Part shown: positions 8,448 to 16,785 of the stretch, piece after piece
Layout: every line of letters begins with the position of its first letter
How positions within the stretch are numbered: the first letter of the stretch is position 1
Origin: DAIOEK01 sp963708715
GTDB lineage: Bacteria; Chloroflexota; Anaerolineae; Anaerolineales; Anaerolineaceae
Reading direction: 5' to 3'
Length of the DNA stretch: 64,000 nt
NCBI GenBank assembly: GCA_963708715.1
Contig: CAVPSU010000001.1
Location: 1,860,001 to 1,924,000, forward strand
Program-made: the position numbers and the translations under genes
The notes under the pieces: generated by a model
Databases searched by the model: none
What the model was told of the DNA's origin: nothing
Seen by the model: only the letters and a program-made list of their open reading frames with translations

Positions 8448-9746
8448 ATGGCAACGAGTGTGATCATGCCTCAATTGGGTGAATCGGTTGTCGATGGCAC
8501 TATATTGAAATGGTTGAAGAAAGAGGGTGAGACCGTCGCTGAGTTCGAATCGCTGCTTGAAGTGGAGACAGTCAAAGTGACCAGCGAGATTCCCAGCCCT
8601 GCAGCAGGCGTTTTACTAAAGATCGTCATCCCTGAAGGAGAGACGGTGCTTGCCCAGACCATCCTGGGCTGGATCGGCCAACCGGGTGAGGTTCTCCCGG
8701 ATGCGTCTGTGGGTACACCTGAAAGCAAGGTTGCATCCCTGGAAGCAGCGAAAGAAACATCACCTGAAATTGCTGCTGGCAGAACCCAGGACCTCGGATT
8801 TATCTCACCGGTGGTGGCAAAAATCGCGCGCGAGAATAATATCGATCTTGCAGCGATCACCGGGACCGGCAACCAGGGCAGGATCACCAAAAAGGACATT
8901 CTGAAACATCTGGAGACAGGCGCTCCTGAACAGAAACCGATTGACTCTGAGCTACCCGCCTGGGAGACACCCGGCAGCGGAGACCTTTTCAAACCCACAG
9001 AATTACTGATCCCGCATGCCGCTCCATCCTTGCCTGTGCAATCAGATACAAAGATCTCTGCAGACAAGGCAGAGGATAAATTGATCCCGTTAACTACCTC
9101 CAGGAAAGCCATTGCCGGGCACATGATCATGAGTAAGCGTACCTCCGCTCATGTCACCACGGTGATGGAAGCGGACATGAGTAAAGTGGTATCAGACCGG
9201 CAGGCGAACCTGCCTATCTTCCAAAGGGAAGGATTACACCTGACCTATACGCCTTACTTCATTACAGCGGTATCGAAAGCGCTATTGCAATACCCCATAG
9301 TCAACTCATCCTGGACCGAGAATGGTATCCTGGTTCACCGGCAGATCAACGTCGGCATGGCAGTTTCGTTGGGGGAAGACGGTTTAATCGTCCCGGTGAT
9401 CCGAAACGCGGATAACTTTTCGCTTACGGGATTAATGCGGGTGGTCGATGACCTGGCAAATAGAGCCCGATCCCGCAAACTCAAACCGGATGAAGTAACC
9501 GGTGGAACAATCTCCATAACCAATCACGGCACCGGAGGATCGTTGTTCGCCACTCCCATTATCAACCAACCACAAATTGCGATCGTAGGGGTGGGTACAA
9601 TTCAAAAACGGGTGGTGGTCATTCAGGACGCCATCGCGATTCACCCCATGGTCTATCTCTCGTTGACTTTCGATCATCGGGTACTGGATGGGTCCACAGC
9701 GGACGCATTCCTGGGTGCTATCGTGAAATCCCTGGAAGAGTGGTAA
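8448..9746 (+). CDS. 2-oxoacid dehydrogenase E2, dihydrolipoamide acyltransferase
   Basis: The protein (432 residues) has three parts. The lipoyl domain (about 1-78) has its lipoylation Lys at K43 in the ETVKVT context. The peripheral subunit-binding domain (about 121-160) contains ISPVVAKIARENNIDL and GRITKKDIL. The catalytic domain (about 200-432) ends with the active-site LTFDHRVLDG. Pro/Ala-rich linkers join them. ATG 8448 follows GGGAGGG by 4 bp; the longer frame from 8295 lies inside E1 beta. No E3 (dihydrolipoyl dehydrogenase) or lipoate ligase gene is in the window, so E3 must be encoded elsewhere. Confidence 0.93.
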   Translation: MATSVIMPQLGESVVDGTILKWLKKEGETVAEFESLLEVETVKVTSEIPSPAAGVLLKIVIPEGETVLAQTILGWIGQPGEVLPDASVGTPESKVASLEAAKETSPEIAAGRTQDLGFISPVVAKIARENNIDLAAITGTGNQGRITKKDILKHLETGAPEQKPIDSELPAWETPGSGDLFKPTELLIPHAAPSLPVQSDTKISADKAEDKLIPLTTSRKAIAGHMIMSKRTSAHVTTVMEADMSKVVSDRQANLPIFQREGLHLTYTPYFITAVSKALLQYPIVNSSWTENGILVHRQINVGMAVSLGEDGLIVPVIRNADNFSLTGLMRVVDDLANRARSRKLKPDEVTGGTISITNHGTGGSLFATPIINQPQIAIVGVGTIQKRVVVIQDAIAIHPMVYLSLTFDHRVLDGSTADAFLGAIVKSLEEW

Positions 9747-9920
9747 TTCGGAACTAATTCACTGCCTTTAGCATCTAATCATTATCAGCATCACCCTTAC
9801 GTTTTGATGATCGTAGTGGGACATGCTGGTTAAAACCAGGTATCGACTTGGAAGTCAGGATAAATGTACGGAGTTCCATACCGAACAGTATCCATATAGC
9901 GGATCAGTCGTTGAGGAAGA

Positions 9921-10088
9921 ATGAAAAACATAAATAAAATCACACGAATTTGGCAGCTATTCCCAAGACTACTTGGAAGGGTGGTTGAGGCTTTAAATCC
10001 ACCGCCCAACCTGGTGTTGCAGCCCGTTCCTGTCCAATCGAACGAAAAAGAGAGATCGCGTAAGAGATCGATCCATCCGCGAAGATGA
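9921..10088 (+). CDS. Small basic protein of 55 residues, unknown
   Basis: An open frame starts at ATG 9921 with GAGGAAG 4-5 bp upstream and ends in a TGA that overlaps the ATG of the following SDR gene by 4 bp (ATGA), the same coupling seen in certain operons of this window. The product has an amphipathic N-terminal part (WQLFPRLLGRVVEALN), a Pro-rich middle and a very basic end rich in Arg and Lys. I do not recognise it. It may be a real small protein or only a leader that couples translation to the SDR. The stretch 9747-9920 has no other feature I can support. Confidence 0.4.
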   Translation: MKNINKITRIWQLFPRLLGRVVEALNPPPNLVLQPVPVQSNEKERSRKRSIHPRR

Positions 10089-10924
10089 ACCCAATCATGA
10101 AAGACAAAGTGATCGTCTTAACCGGAGCGACTTCAGGAATCGGTGAAGTGGCTGCGCGCCGGTTGGCTGAAATGGGTGCGAAGGTATTCATCATATCGCG
10201 GAATCCGAACAAAACCAGGTCCATTGCACAACAGATTCAAGAAGCTGGTGGGAAGGCGCTGGCATTCACTGCTGATTTGTCTTCCATCCAGGAAGTTCGC
10301 AGGGTAGCTACGGAGATCCACCAGAATACCGATCATGTGGATGTGTTGTTGAACAACGCGGGTGCAGTCTTCACCACCCGTCAGATTTCGGTGGATGGGT
10401 ACGAGATGTCTTTTGCATTGAACCACCTAAATTATTTTGTTCTGACCCACGAACTGATGGATCTGCTCCGTAGGGGATCCAACCCGCGAATTGTGAATGT
10501 CTCATCGGCAGCCCATCTTAACGGACATATCGATTTTGATGATCTACAATCGCGAAAGAATTTTTCCGGTTGGCGTGCCTACAGTAATAGCAAAGAAATG
10601 AATGTTCTGTTCACCTATGAACTGTCTCGCCGGCTGAATGGTGATGGAATCACTGCGAATGTGCTACATCCTGGGTTTGTGGCAACGAATTTTGGAAAAA
10701 GCAATGGCGGAATTTATAAGGGGGTGTTTGGTCTGGCACACCTGGGAGCAATTTCTCCTGAGGAAGGCGCCAGGACCAGCATCTATCTGTCTTCCTCTTC
10801 TGAAGTGGAAGGCGTGACCGGGAAATATTTTGTGAACTCGAAGGAAGCCAGATCGTCTGATGAATCATACGATCAAACGGTTGCAACGCGCCTTTGGGAA
10901 GAATCCGAACGCATGACCGCTTAG
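10085..10924 (+). CDS. SDR family NAD(P)-dependent oxidoreductase
   Basis: The protein (279 residues) is a classical short-chain dehydrogenase: nucleotide-binding TGATSGIGE (TGxxxGxG), a basic residue pattern ISRNPNK suggesting NADP, the NNAG motif (about residue 93), catalytic Ser in NVSSAA and YxxxK in AYSNSK (about residue 162). The overall form resembles retinol-dehydrogenase/WW-oxidoreductase-like SDRs. ATG 10097 is an alternative start that gives the usual MKDKVIVLTG. Its 3' end overlaps the convergent gene by 4 bp. The substrate is unknown. Confidence 0.9.
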   Translation: MNPIMKDKVIVLTGATSGIGEVAARRLAEMGAKVFIISRNPNKTRSIAQQIQEAGGKALAFTADLSSIQEVRRVATEIHQNTDHVDVLLNNAGAVFTTRQISVDGYEMSFALNHLNYFVLTHELMDLLRRGSNPRIVNVSSAAHLNGHIDFDDLQSRKNFSGWRAYSNSKEMNVLFTYELSRRLNGDGITANVLHPGFVATNFGKSNGGIYKGVFGLAHLGAISPEEGARTSIYLSSSSEVEGVTGKYFVNSKEARSSDESYDQTVATRLWEESERMTA

Positions 10925-11355
10925 TGGTTCAGCATATTTCCGTTATCTGACGGCTCTTCCTTATCAGGTTGGTGGTGCAAGTGCACCATCTCCCGGATCT
11001 GCCGATTGGTCCTTTCCACCGTTATATTTTCAGTTGCTGTCCGAGTGGATTGTTCCTGCGCCTCATCCAGCTCTGTATCTCCCGATTTTGGGATGGGTTC
11101 TGGAAAGGGAGATTGTTCCATGTTATTGGTTACTGACCGAGGGGGTAGATGATCTGCCAGATGATCGCCGAGATGCCATTTGGTCATGTGTGCATCCGGT
11201 AGTGACGAAGTGATCACTTCGTCTGGATTCTCGTCGTCTTTGGTCTCTTTTGGATGGGAAGTCGCTGCGGAATAGAACGCTACTGTCAGGCTGATCGCAA
11301 CCAGTAAGAATAGTCCCGCCAGGAGAATAAAGAACAGGTCGATCGTACTGAACAT
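10921..11355 (-). CDS. Hypothetical single-pass membrane protein
   Basis: This protein of 144 residues has one N-terminal transmembrane helix (about residues 6-30) and then a polar tail rich in Asp, Glu, His and Pro with no recognisable domain. An AAGGGA site lies close upstream of the ATG. It converges on the SDR gene with a 4-bp overlap. The His-rich parts (HLGDHLADHLPP, MVHLHHQPD) might bind metal, but this is speculative. Confidence 0.55.
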   Translation of the reverse strand: MFSTIDLFFILLAGLFLLVAISLTVAFYSAATSHPKETKDDENPDEVITSSLPDAHMTKWHLGDHLADHLPPRSVTNNMEQSPFPEPIPKSGDTELDEAQEQSTRTATENITVERTNRQIREMVHLHHQPDKEEPSDNGNMLNH

Positions 11356-11464
11356 GTTCCCTTCTTTCTATTCCACTATAGCACGCCCCATCCCCTAATA
11401 CCACTTGCTATTTCGCTTCCATACGCCTATGCCCCATTGCCTTGATGACAGGTCTCATAATTAA

Positions 11465-11976
11465 TCCTCCCCTATCAAGGGAAAGTGGACACGTAGCGGA
11501 CGGTGGGGTCTCTGAGACCTCTACTCAAATCGGATGAAGGCAAACCGAAAGAGATCCTCCCTTCCCGAACGATAAAGCTGTTCGGGACACCCTCCCTATT
11601 AGGGTGGGCTTTCAGAGAGTCCTCCCCTTGAAAAGGGAGGTTGACGCGTAGCGGACGGTGGGGTCTCTGAGACCTCTACTCAAATCGGATGAAGGCAAAC
11701 CGAAAGCGATCCTCCCGTCCCGAACGATAAAGCTGTTCGGGACACCCTCCCTATTAGGGAGGGCTTTCAGAGAGTCCTCCCCTTGAAAAGGGAGGTTGAC
11801 GCGTAGCGGACGGTGGGGTCTCTATGACCTCTACTCAAATCGGATGAAGGCAAACCGAAAGAGATCCTCCCTTCCCGAACGATAAAGCTGTTCGGGACAC
11901 CCTCCCTATTAGGGTGGGCTTTCAGAGAGTCCTCCCCTCAGGTGGGAGGTAGCGCATGGCGGAAGGTGGGGGTCGG
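11465..11976. repeat. Tandem repeat, 155-bp unit, three copies plus a partial fourth
   Basis: Units start at 11465, 11620 and 11775, exactly 155 bp apart, and a partial fourth starts at 11930. Copies two and three are almost identical; the first differs mainly in its opening 25 bases. Each unit holds three inverted repeats: a CCTCCCC/GGGAGG hairpin at its start, TCCCGAAC/GTTCGGGA, and CCCTCCCTATTAGGGTGGG near its end. No open frame spans the block convincingly. It looks like an intergenic repeat that expanded in tandem. The stretch 11356-11464 before it shows nothing. Confidence 0.9.
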
Positions 11977-11981
11977 AATTT

Positions 11982-12362
11982 TCAAGAGCCGGTCTTCGGC
12001 CTCAGCACCCGGTCCACATTCCCCAACAGCGTGTCGAGATCGAACGGTTTTACCAGGAATCCTGCCACCTCAAGGGCTTTTGCTTCCGCCAGGATATCCG
12101 GTATGGAAAGCGCGGTGACAATGATCACTGGGACCGATTCCAGCGCAGGAATGGTTCGCATCTCCCTGACCAGCGTAAACCCATCCTTGCCCGGCATGTT
12201 GTAATCGAGTAGGATCAATTCGGGAGGGTTGGCAAGCGCTTTTGACAGTCCATCGGTGGCGTTGTACGCCACATCCGATTCATAACCCGCGCTTTGCAAC
12301 GCCAGTTGCATGATTTGAACGATCGTTTTATCGTCATCGATTACCAGAATATGATGGGACAT
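11982..12362 (-). CDS. Single-domain response regulator (CheY-like receiver)
   Basis: The protein (126 residues) is a lone receiver domain with every key residue present: acidic pocket D9-D11, phospho-acceptor D53 in LLDYNMPG, T83 in IVTA and K105 in LVKPF. There is no output domain, so it must act through protein contacts or phosphotransfer. No histidine kinase is nearby. It is followed (leftward) by the 155-bp repeat block. Confidence 0.93.
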   Translation of the reverse strand: MSHHILVIDDDKTIVQIMQLALQSAGYESDVAYNATDGLSKALANPPELILLDYNMPGKDGFTLVREMRTIPALESVPVIIVTALSIPDILAEAKALEVAGFLVKPFDLDTLLGNVDRVLRPKTGS

Positions 12363-12376
12363 TCCCCCTCATCCTC

Positions 12377-12781
12377 TCAGGTGTTCTGATTGGGTAAATC
12401 CGAGAAAAATTCATGAATATAGCCTTCCGGGTCGGCAAAGAACGCCGTCCTTTGCCCCCAGGGCATGCTGGCAGGCGCCTTGATGGGTTTTGCACCAAGG
12501 CTGACCGCCTTTTGATACACATGGTCCACTTCTTCGGGTGTCTCACAGGGGAAGGCTAATTCCACGGCTTGTCCTGTTGTACCCTGTAAATATCCAGTGT
12601 GATCGGTTGCCTTCAGCATGATGCTTCGATCGCAGATCGCGAATCGAACGCCTTCGTTTTTTAATTCCACATACTCACCCATGTCCGTTTTGACTTCGAA
12701 CCCCAACACGTCCCGGTAGAATTGGACCATACCAGGAACGTAATCGGTTAGCAGGGTGACCAAAGCAATCCTTGTTTTCAT
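12377..12781 (-). CDS. VOC family protein (glyoxalase/bleomycin-resistance fold)
   Basis: The protein (134 residues) shows two beta-alpha-beta-beta-beta modules of the vicinal oxygen chelate fold: VTLLTDYVPGMVQFYRDVLGFEV at the start and FFADPEGYIHEFFSDL at the end, with a typical metal-ligand Glu in the last strand. The function could be a lyase, dioxygenase or binding protein. It is 14 bp from the response regulator gene and on the same strand. Confidence 0.88.
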   Translation of the reverse strand: MKTRIALVTLLTDYVPGMVQFYRDVLGFEVKTDMGEYVELKNEGVRFAICDRSIMLKATDHTGYLQGTTGQAVELAFPCETPEEVDHVYQKAVSLGAKPIKAPASMPWGQRTAFFADPEGYIHEFFSDLPNQNT

Positions 12782-12792
12782 TTTCTCTCCAA

Positions 12793-13476
12793 CTAATAAT
12801 CATGCCAGAACCAGATCACTTCACGGCGGCGGGAGGCCAGAAATACCCCCGGACCGTGGAAGATGTCACAGCCAAGTATACCCAATGTATGCGTCATCTT
12901 CATGGTTAATAATAATGGCGATGGTGGAATTCCCACATCCAGTTCGGTGTCGCTTCCCGAAAGCCAGACCAGGATGCGGTGGACAGGTGTCTCAAAATGA
13001 CCGATTCCCGGATAGAACACGCTGGCTTTTCCGACTAGTGGAAATTTCATGGCGATCTCAGGTACCAGGAAGGTCATCCGTGACGCGGTATTGAAAAATA
13101 CGGGGATTTCCCTGGGACCGATCCAAATGCTGACGATGGGGACGCTGCGGTATAACTCAAAATGAGCGGCATAACCATAGGGATGAACCTCATCCATCGA
13201 GAAGCTGATATCCTTTCGGAATGGGTTGATCCGGTAATCGAAATGAGAGAGGATATCGGCGCCAAGCAGTCCATCAAGGGGAACCCCCACTGCCTCACTG
13301 AATTGCTCCGGGGTCATCCGCAGAGAATGTTTTTTTGCAGGAAATGGTGTTCCTTCGATGACTATATCCCCGTAGGTGCACATGCTATCCGGAACGCCAG
13401 ACCCGACCAGTAATTGATGACCACCTGATTCGATGATTAGATAGTTCTTAACCTGGTGGTAAGGGTAGGATTCCAT
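12793..13476 (-). CDS. Retropepsin-like aspartyl-protease-fold protein lacking catalytic Asp
   Basis: The protein (227 residues) appears to have two retropepsin-like lobes. The first has LLVGSG at 22-27 where active enzymes have (F/L)xVDTG, and the characteristic LDGLLGADILSHFDYRI later (68-84). The second has VFFNTAS (126-132) in place of xFDTGA and LGILGCDIF (198-206). Thus the catalytic Asp positions are Gly25 and Asn129. If the alignment is right it is not a protease and may bind peptides. No signal peptide or membrane segment is seen. No clear ribosome binding site precedes the ATG, so the start is uncertain. The family assignment is my inference from motifs. Confidence 0.55.
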   Translation of the reverse strand: MESYPYHQVKNYLIIESGGHQLLVGSGVPDSMCTYGDIVIEGTPFPAKKHSLRMTPEQFSEAVGVPLDGLLGADILSHFDYRINPFRKDISFSMDEVHPYGYAAHFELYRSVPIVSIWIGPREIPVFFNTASRMTFLVPEIAMKFPLVGKASVFYPGIGHFETPVHRILVWLSGSDTELDVGIPPSPLLLTMKMTHTLGILGCDIFHGPGVFLASRRREVIWFWHDY

Positions 13477-13583
13477 TTGATGGATTTAAGAAAGTTTATT
13501 TGGGTAATTGGAACTAATCCCCGGAAGAGGGTGGATGAATAGGTTGATTATAAGAGCTGCATCGAAGGGGATGATATCCCTGT

Positions 13584-14405
13584 TCAACCTCTTTTTTCCC
13601 ACTCTTTGACCGCTGCATGTATGAGGGCTTTTGCATCCCCTTCAGGCAGGGTATCCACTCCCAGATAAGACTGATTTCCCACCCAGACCAATACCCCCTG
13701 CGGAGACTCCTGTAATTTGATGCCGGTTTCAGCCAGGGACGATCGGGCTACTTTTTCCTGCAAGATATCGTCGATCTGCTGGACGATGCTTTTCATGACC
13801 GGTGCGGGTTTGGGTTTACCCCGCAAATCCAGCTTCACCTCAACCGGTTTGACCGGTTCCTCAGATGTATCCTCATAAACGGGAGTCAGATGTATGGGCG
13901 GCAATGACTGAGGGGAATTGACCACTTCGGCAGGGGGTTCTATGTGCGGAATTTCGCCGGGTTGGGTCATTACCAGTGGTTCTCCCGGTTCGGTTTGTGC
14001 CGAAGATTCTTCTACCGGAAGGACCTCCACCTGGGCGGACCCGACTGGAAGCGGAATCGCTTGTTCATTCAGGGGGGGCACCACAGGAACGGCAGGTTTC
14101 GCCAGTCCGAACCAGGCATGGACTGCCTGCAATTCTCTGGTCAATCGGCTTTTTTCAGCCGGGGTCAATTCTTCCGGCGAGTTGACGGTTTTTCCAAAAA
14201 CATCCGCATGGATCGGACTCTTTTCGTCTTTTCGCCAGAGCAACACTTGCATTTTTAATAACTCCAGGCGCGAACCCACTCCAGCAGGCTCCGAAGCGGC
14301 ATCCTTTTTCGGTTTAGGATTGCTCATCCGGGTGAGAATCAAACCAGCCCCGTATCCAACCAGCAGACTGACGAAAGCCACAAGTATTATAGTCCCTGAT
14401 CCCAT
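13584..14405 (-). CDS. Membrane-anchored hypothetical protein
   Basis: The protein (273 residues) has an N-terminal transmembrane helix (about 3-25), a basic stretch (NPKPKKD), a helical region to about 120, a Pro/Glu-rich linker (about 125-200) and a small folded C-terminal region ending with LGVDTLPEGDAKALIHAAVKEW. I chose ATG 14405 because AGGAGGTG lies upstream. No known domain is recognised; the topology suggests a membrane-tethered cytoplasmic protein. Confidence 0.65.
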   Translation of the reverse strand: MGSGTIILVAFVSLLVGYGAGLILTRMSNPKPKKDAASEPAGVGSRLELLKMQVLLWRKDEKSPIHADVFGKTVNSPEELTPAEKSRLTRELQAVHAWFGLAKPAVPVVPPLNEQAIPLPVGSAQVEVLPVEESSAQTEPGEPLVMTQPGEIPHIEPPAEVVNSPQSLPPIHLTPVYEDTSEEPVKPVEVKLDLRGKPKPAPVMKSIVQQIDDILQEKVARSSLAETGIKLQESPQGVLVWVGNQSYLGVDTLPEGDAKALIHAAVKEWEKRG

Positions 14406-14518
14406 TACGCCCACCTCCTGCTGCAATTCTTATCCATGACAATTTAATATCATACATGATTATGCCTTGATTTCATAGTGCGCAGGGGCTTTTCTTGGTC
14501 GCGGGTTGGCATCCATTT

Positions 14519-14540
14519 GTTAACCAAATGTTAACCGGAT
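14519..14540 (+). promoter_or_regulatory. PHO-box-like direct repeats upstream of pstS
   Basis: Two 11-bp direct repeats, GTTAACCAAAT (14519-14529) and GTTAACCGGAT (14530-14540), lie 78 bp before the pstS start. An 11-bp period matches the spacing of PhoB/PhoP/SphR binding repeats in front of pst operons. Phosphate-starvation control is therefore likely. No PhoB-type regulator is encoded in the window. Confidence 0.65.
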
Positions 14541-14617
14541 CTTTTTCGGACATTAAACAAAGATGGATACGATGAATTTGATAACACATACGTGAATTTA
14601 TTTTATGAGGAGAAAAA

Positions 14618-15733
14618 ATGAAGACAAAAACATATCTGGTATCTGGTGTACTACTACTTCTGGTGTTCATACTATCGGCGTGCGCACCGGTCTCTGCTTC
14701 CATCCCGGAACAACCGTCTGCCCCAGTGGTTGAGCAACCGGCTCCGGCCGAAGTTCAACCCACGGCTGCGGTGTTACCTGCCCCACCAGTCGCGCCTGTT
14801 GCACCAGTTGAAGCTCCGACAGCTGAAACCGCCGGGGAAGTTGTATTGCCCGAGGTGGATGCAGCAACCCTATCCGGGGATATCTATAGCGCCGGCAGTT
14901 CTACAGTCTACCCACTTTCGGAACAACTGGTTTTGATGTTCAGTGACCAGGGATTTACCGGCGAAAACAAGCTGGATTCCATCGGTTCTGGTGCTGGGAT
15001 TGAGCGGTTCTGCAAGTCGGGTGAATCTGACATCGCCAATGCCAGCCGCAAGATCAAAGACTCTGAGGTGGAATCATGCGCAGCCATCAACCGAACTCCG
15101 ATCGAGTTCAGAGTAGGAACTGATGCATTAGCCATCGTTGTTTCAACGGAAAATGATTTCATCACTAATGTTTCAATGGAAGAACTGGCAAAGATCTTTT
15201 CGAGTGAAGCGGTACTCTGGTCTGATATCGATCCCGCTTATCCTGCCGAGCCAATTCAGCGATTTGTCCCCGGCACCGACTCGGGCACCTACGATTACTT
15301 TATCGAATCGGTAATGCTTCCCGTGTATGGAAAAGAAGACGAAACCAACGCCACAAAGGTATTCCTGGAAGCGAAGAATCTGTCCCAGAGTGAAGATGAT
15401 AACGTCCTGGTTCAGGGTGTGGAAGGAAGCAAGTATGCAATTGGTTTCTTCGGATACGCCTATTACAATGAGAATACCGATAAGCTGAAAACACTTTCTG
15501 TGGACGGTGTTACTCCCAGTTTCGACTCTGCCGAATCTGGTGAATACAAGATCGCGCGACCGCTCTACATCTACTCAGATGCCGGGATCATGAAATCCAA
15601 ACCTCAGGTTGCTGCCTTCATCAATTTCTACCTGACTCATGTCAACGAAGTTATATCCGAGGTAGGTTACTTCCCCGCCAGCGCAGATGCACTGGATGCA
15701 TCTCGTCAGGCGTGGTTGGATGCAACGAAATAA
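14618..15733 (+). CDS. pstS: Phosphate ABC transporter substrate-binding lipoprotein PstS
   Basis: The protein (371 residues) has a lipoprotein signal with lipobox LSAC (Cys22), a Pro/Ala-rich linker to about residue 75 and a type-II periplasmic binding domain. Phosphate-binding motifs include YSAGSSTVYPLSEQL and the GSGAGIERFCKSGESDIANA region, with later PGTDSGTYDYF. It captures phosphate outside the membrane for the PstC/PstA/PstB transporter encoded next. GAGGAG stands just before the ATG, and PHO-box-like repeats lie upstream. Confidence 0.95.
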   Translation: MKTKTYLVSGVLLLLVFILSACAPVSASIPEQPSAPVVEQPAPAEVQPTAAVLPAPPVAPVAPVEAPTAETAGEVVLPEVDAATLSGDIYSAGSSTVYPLSEQLVLMFSDQGFTGENKLDSIGSGAGIERFCKSGESDIANASRKIKDSEVESCAAINRTPIEFRVGTDALAIVVSTENDFITNVSMEELAKIFSSEAVLWSDIDPAYPAEPIQRFVPGTDSGTYDYFIESVMLPVYGKEDETNATKVFLEAKNLSQSEDDNVLVQGVEGSKYAIGFFGYAYYNENTDKLKTLSVDGVTPSFDSAESGEYKIARPLYIYSDAGIMKSKPQVAAFINFYLTHVNEVISEVGYFPASADALDASRQAWLDATK

Positions 15734-15755
15734 TGACCATTTGAGATCTACCACT

Positions 15756-15785
15756 GGCTGGATCGACGGAACCGTTGATCCAGCC
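15756..15785 (+). other. Intercistronic hairpin between pstS and pstC
   Basis: GGCTGGATCGACGG pairs with CCGTTGATCCAGCC (14 bp with one G-U pair, 2-nt loop as written). No U-tract follows, so it is not a standard terminator. Such hairpins after the binding-protein gene usually protect upstream mRNA or lower expression of the membrane subunits. Confidence 0.75.
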
Positions 15786-15807
15786 ATGTGTCCTTAACGA
15801 GAAAACG

Positions 15808-16785
15808 ATGATTCAAGATATTTTGAAACCACGACCCTTATCAACGAAAAGCGAACAGACGCAGCTCACCCCTGTGGAAGTTCTCGCCCGATTAAAGCGC
15901 CGCCCCAGGATTTCCGAGCGTCTCATTCAGGCTTTTTTATTCTTGTGTGGCATCCTTTCCATAGGCACCACTCTCGGAATCGTTTTTGAATTGGGGAAAG
16001 AAAGCCTGCTATTCTTCCGATCACCCGATGTCAACCTGGTGGATTTCTTGACGACCACAAGCTGGCAGCCTTCCATCGGGAAATTTGGGGTGCTGCCGCT
16101 CTTGAATGCCACCCTGATCACTTCTCTGATCGCGATGTTGGTAGCAATTCCCCTAGGTTTGGCTGCAGCGGTATACCTGAGCGAATATGCCACTTCAAAA
16201 GCCCGATCAATTCTTAAACCCATTCTCGAAGTTCTGGCAGGAATCCCGACGATTGTATATGGGTATTTCGCCCTCACGTTTGTCACGCCATTACTCCGGT
16301 CTGTCATCGGACAGGAGAATATGAATGTTTACAATATGTTGTCCGCCGGTCTGGTCATGGGTGTGATGATCCTGCCATTGATCAGCTCCATCTCAGAAGA
16401 TGCGCTTCAGGCGGTCCCGCACTCGTTACGGGAAGCAGCGTTCGGATTAGGTGCCACGCGCTTCGAAGTGGCAATGCAGATCGTTGTCCCGGCGGCCTTT
16501 TCAGGGATCATCGCTGCTGTGATTTTGGGAATCTCGCGCGCTATCGGTGAGACAATGATCGTGGCGGTTGCAGCCGGCTCCGGTCCTGCCTTTACCTTCA
16601 ATCCGTTAAAAGCGGCAGAGACCATGACAGGGTACATCGCACGCATCAGCGGCGGTGATCTGGGATACGATACTCCTGACTACAACAGTATTTTTGCCAT
16701 CGGTCTATTACTTTTCCTGGTGACCTTGACATTGAATCTGATCAGCCGAAAACTTGCTCTCAAATTTCGTGAGGTGTACGAATGA
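15808..16785 (+). CDS. pstC: Phosphate ABC transporter permease PstC
   Basis: The protein (325 residues) is a permease with about six transmembrane helices and the binding-protein-dependent transport EAA loop SLREAAFGLGATRFEVAMQI at about 210-230. Typical PstC features include PLLNATLITSLIAMLVAIPLG and the LAGIPTIVYGYFAL segment. ATG 15808 is used; a TTG at 15775 in the same frame falls within the hairpin. It overlaps pstA by 4 bp (ATGA). Confidence 0.94.
   Translation: MIQDILKPRPLSTKSEQTQLTPVEVLARLKRRPRISERLIQAFLFLCGILSIGTTLGIVFELGKESLLFFRSPDVNLVDFLTTTSWQPSIGKFGVLPLLNATLITSLIAMLVAIPLGLAAAVYLSEYATSKARSILKPILEVLAGIPTIVYGYFALTFVTPLLRSVIGQENMNVYNMLSAGLVMGVMILPLISSISEDALQAVPHSLREAAFGLGATRFEVAMQIVVPAAFSGIIAAVILGISRAIGETMIVAVAAGSGPAFTFNPLKAAETMTGYIARISGGDLGYDTPDYNSIFAIGLLLFLVTLTLNLISRKLALKFREVYE

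Noticed and set aside
11465..11976. CRISPR array
   Set aside because: Repeats are 155 bp and adjoin each other with no unique spacers. This is a plain tandem repeat.
13918..14439. Long plus-strand ORF opposite 13584-14405
   Set aside because: The minus-strand gene has a good ribosome site and membrane helix; the plus frame is a shadow of its codon bias.
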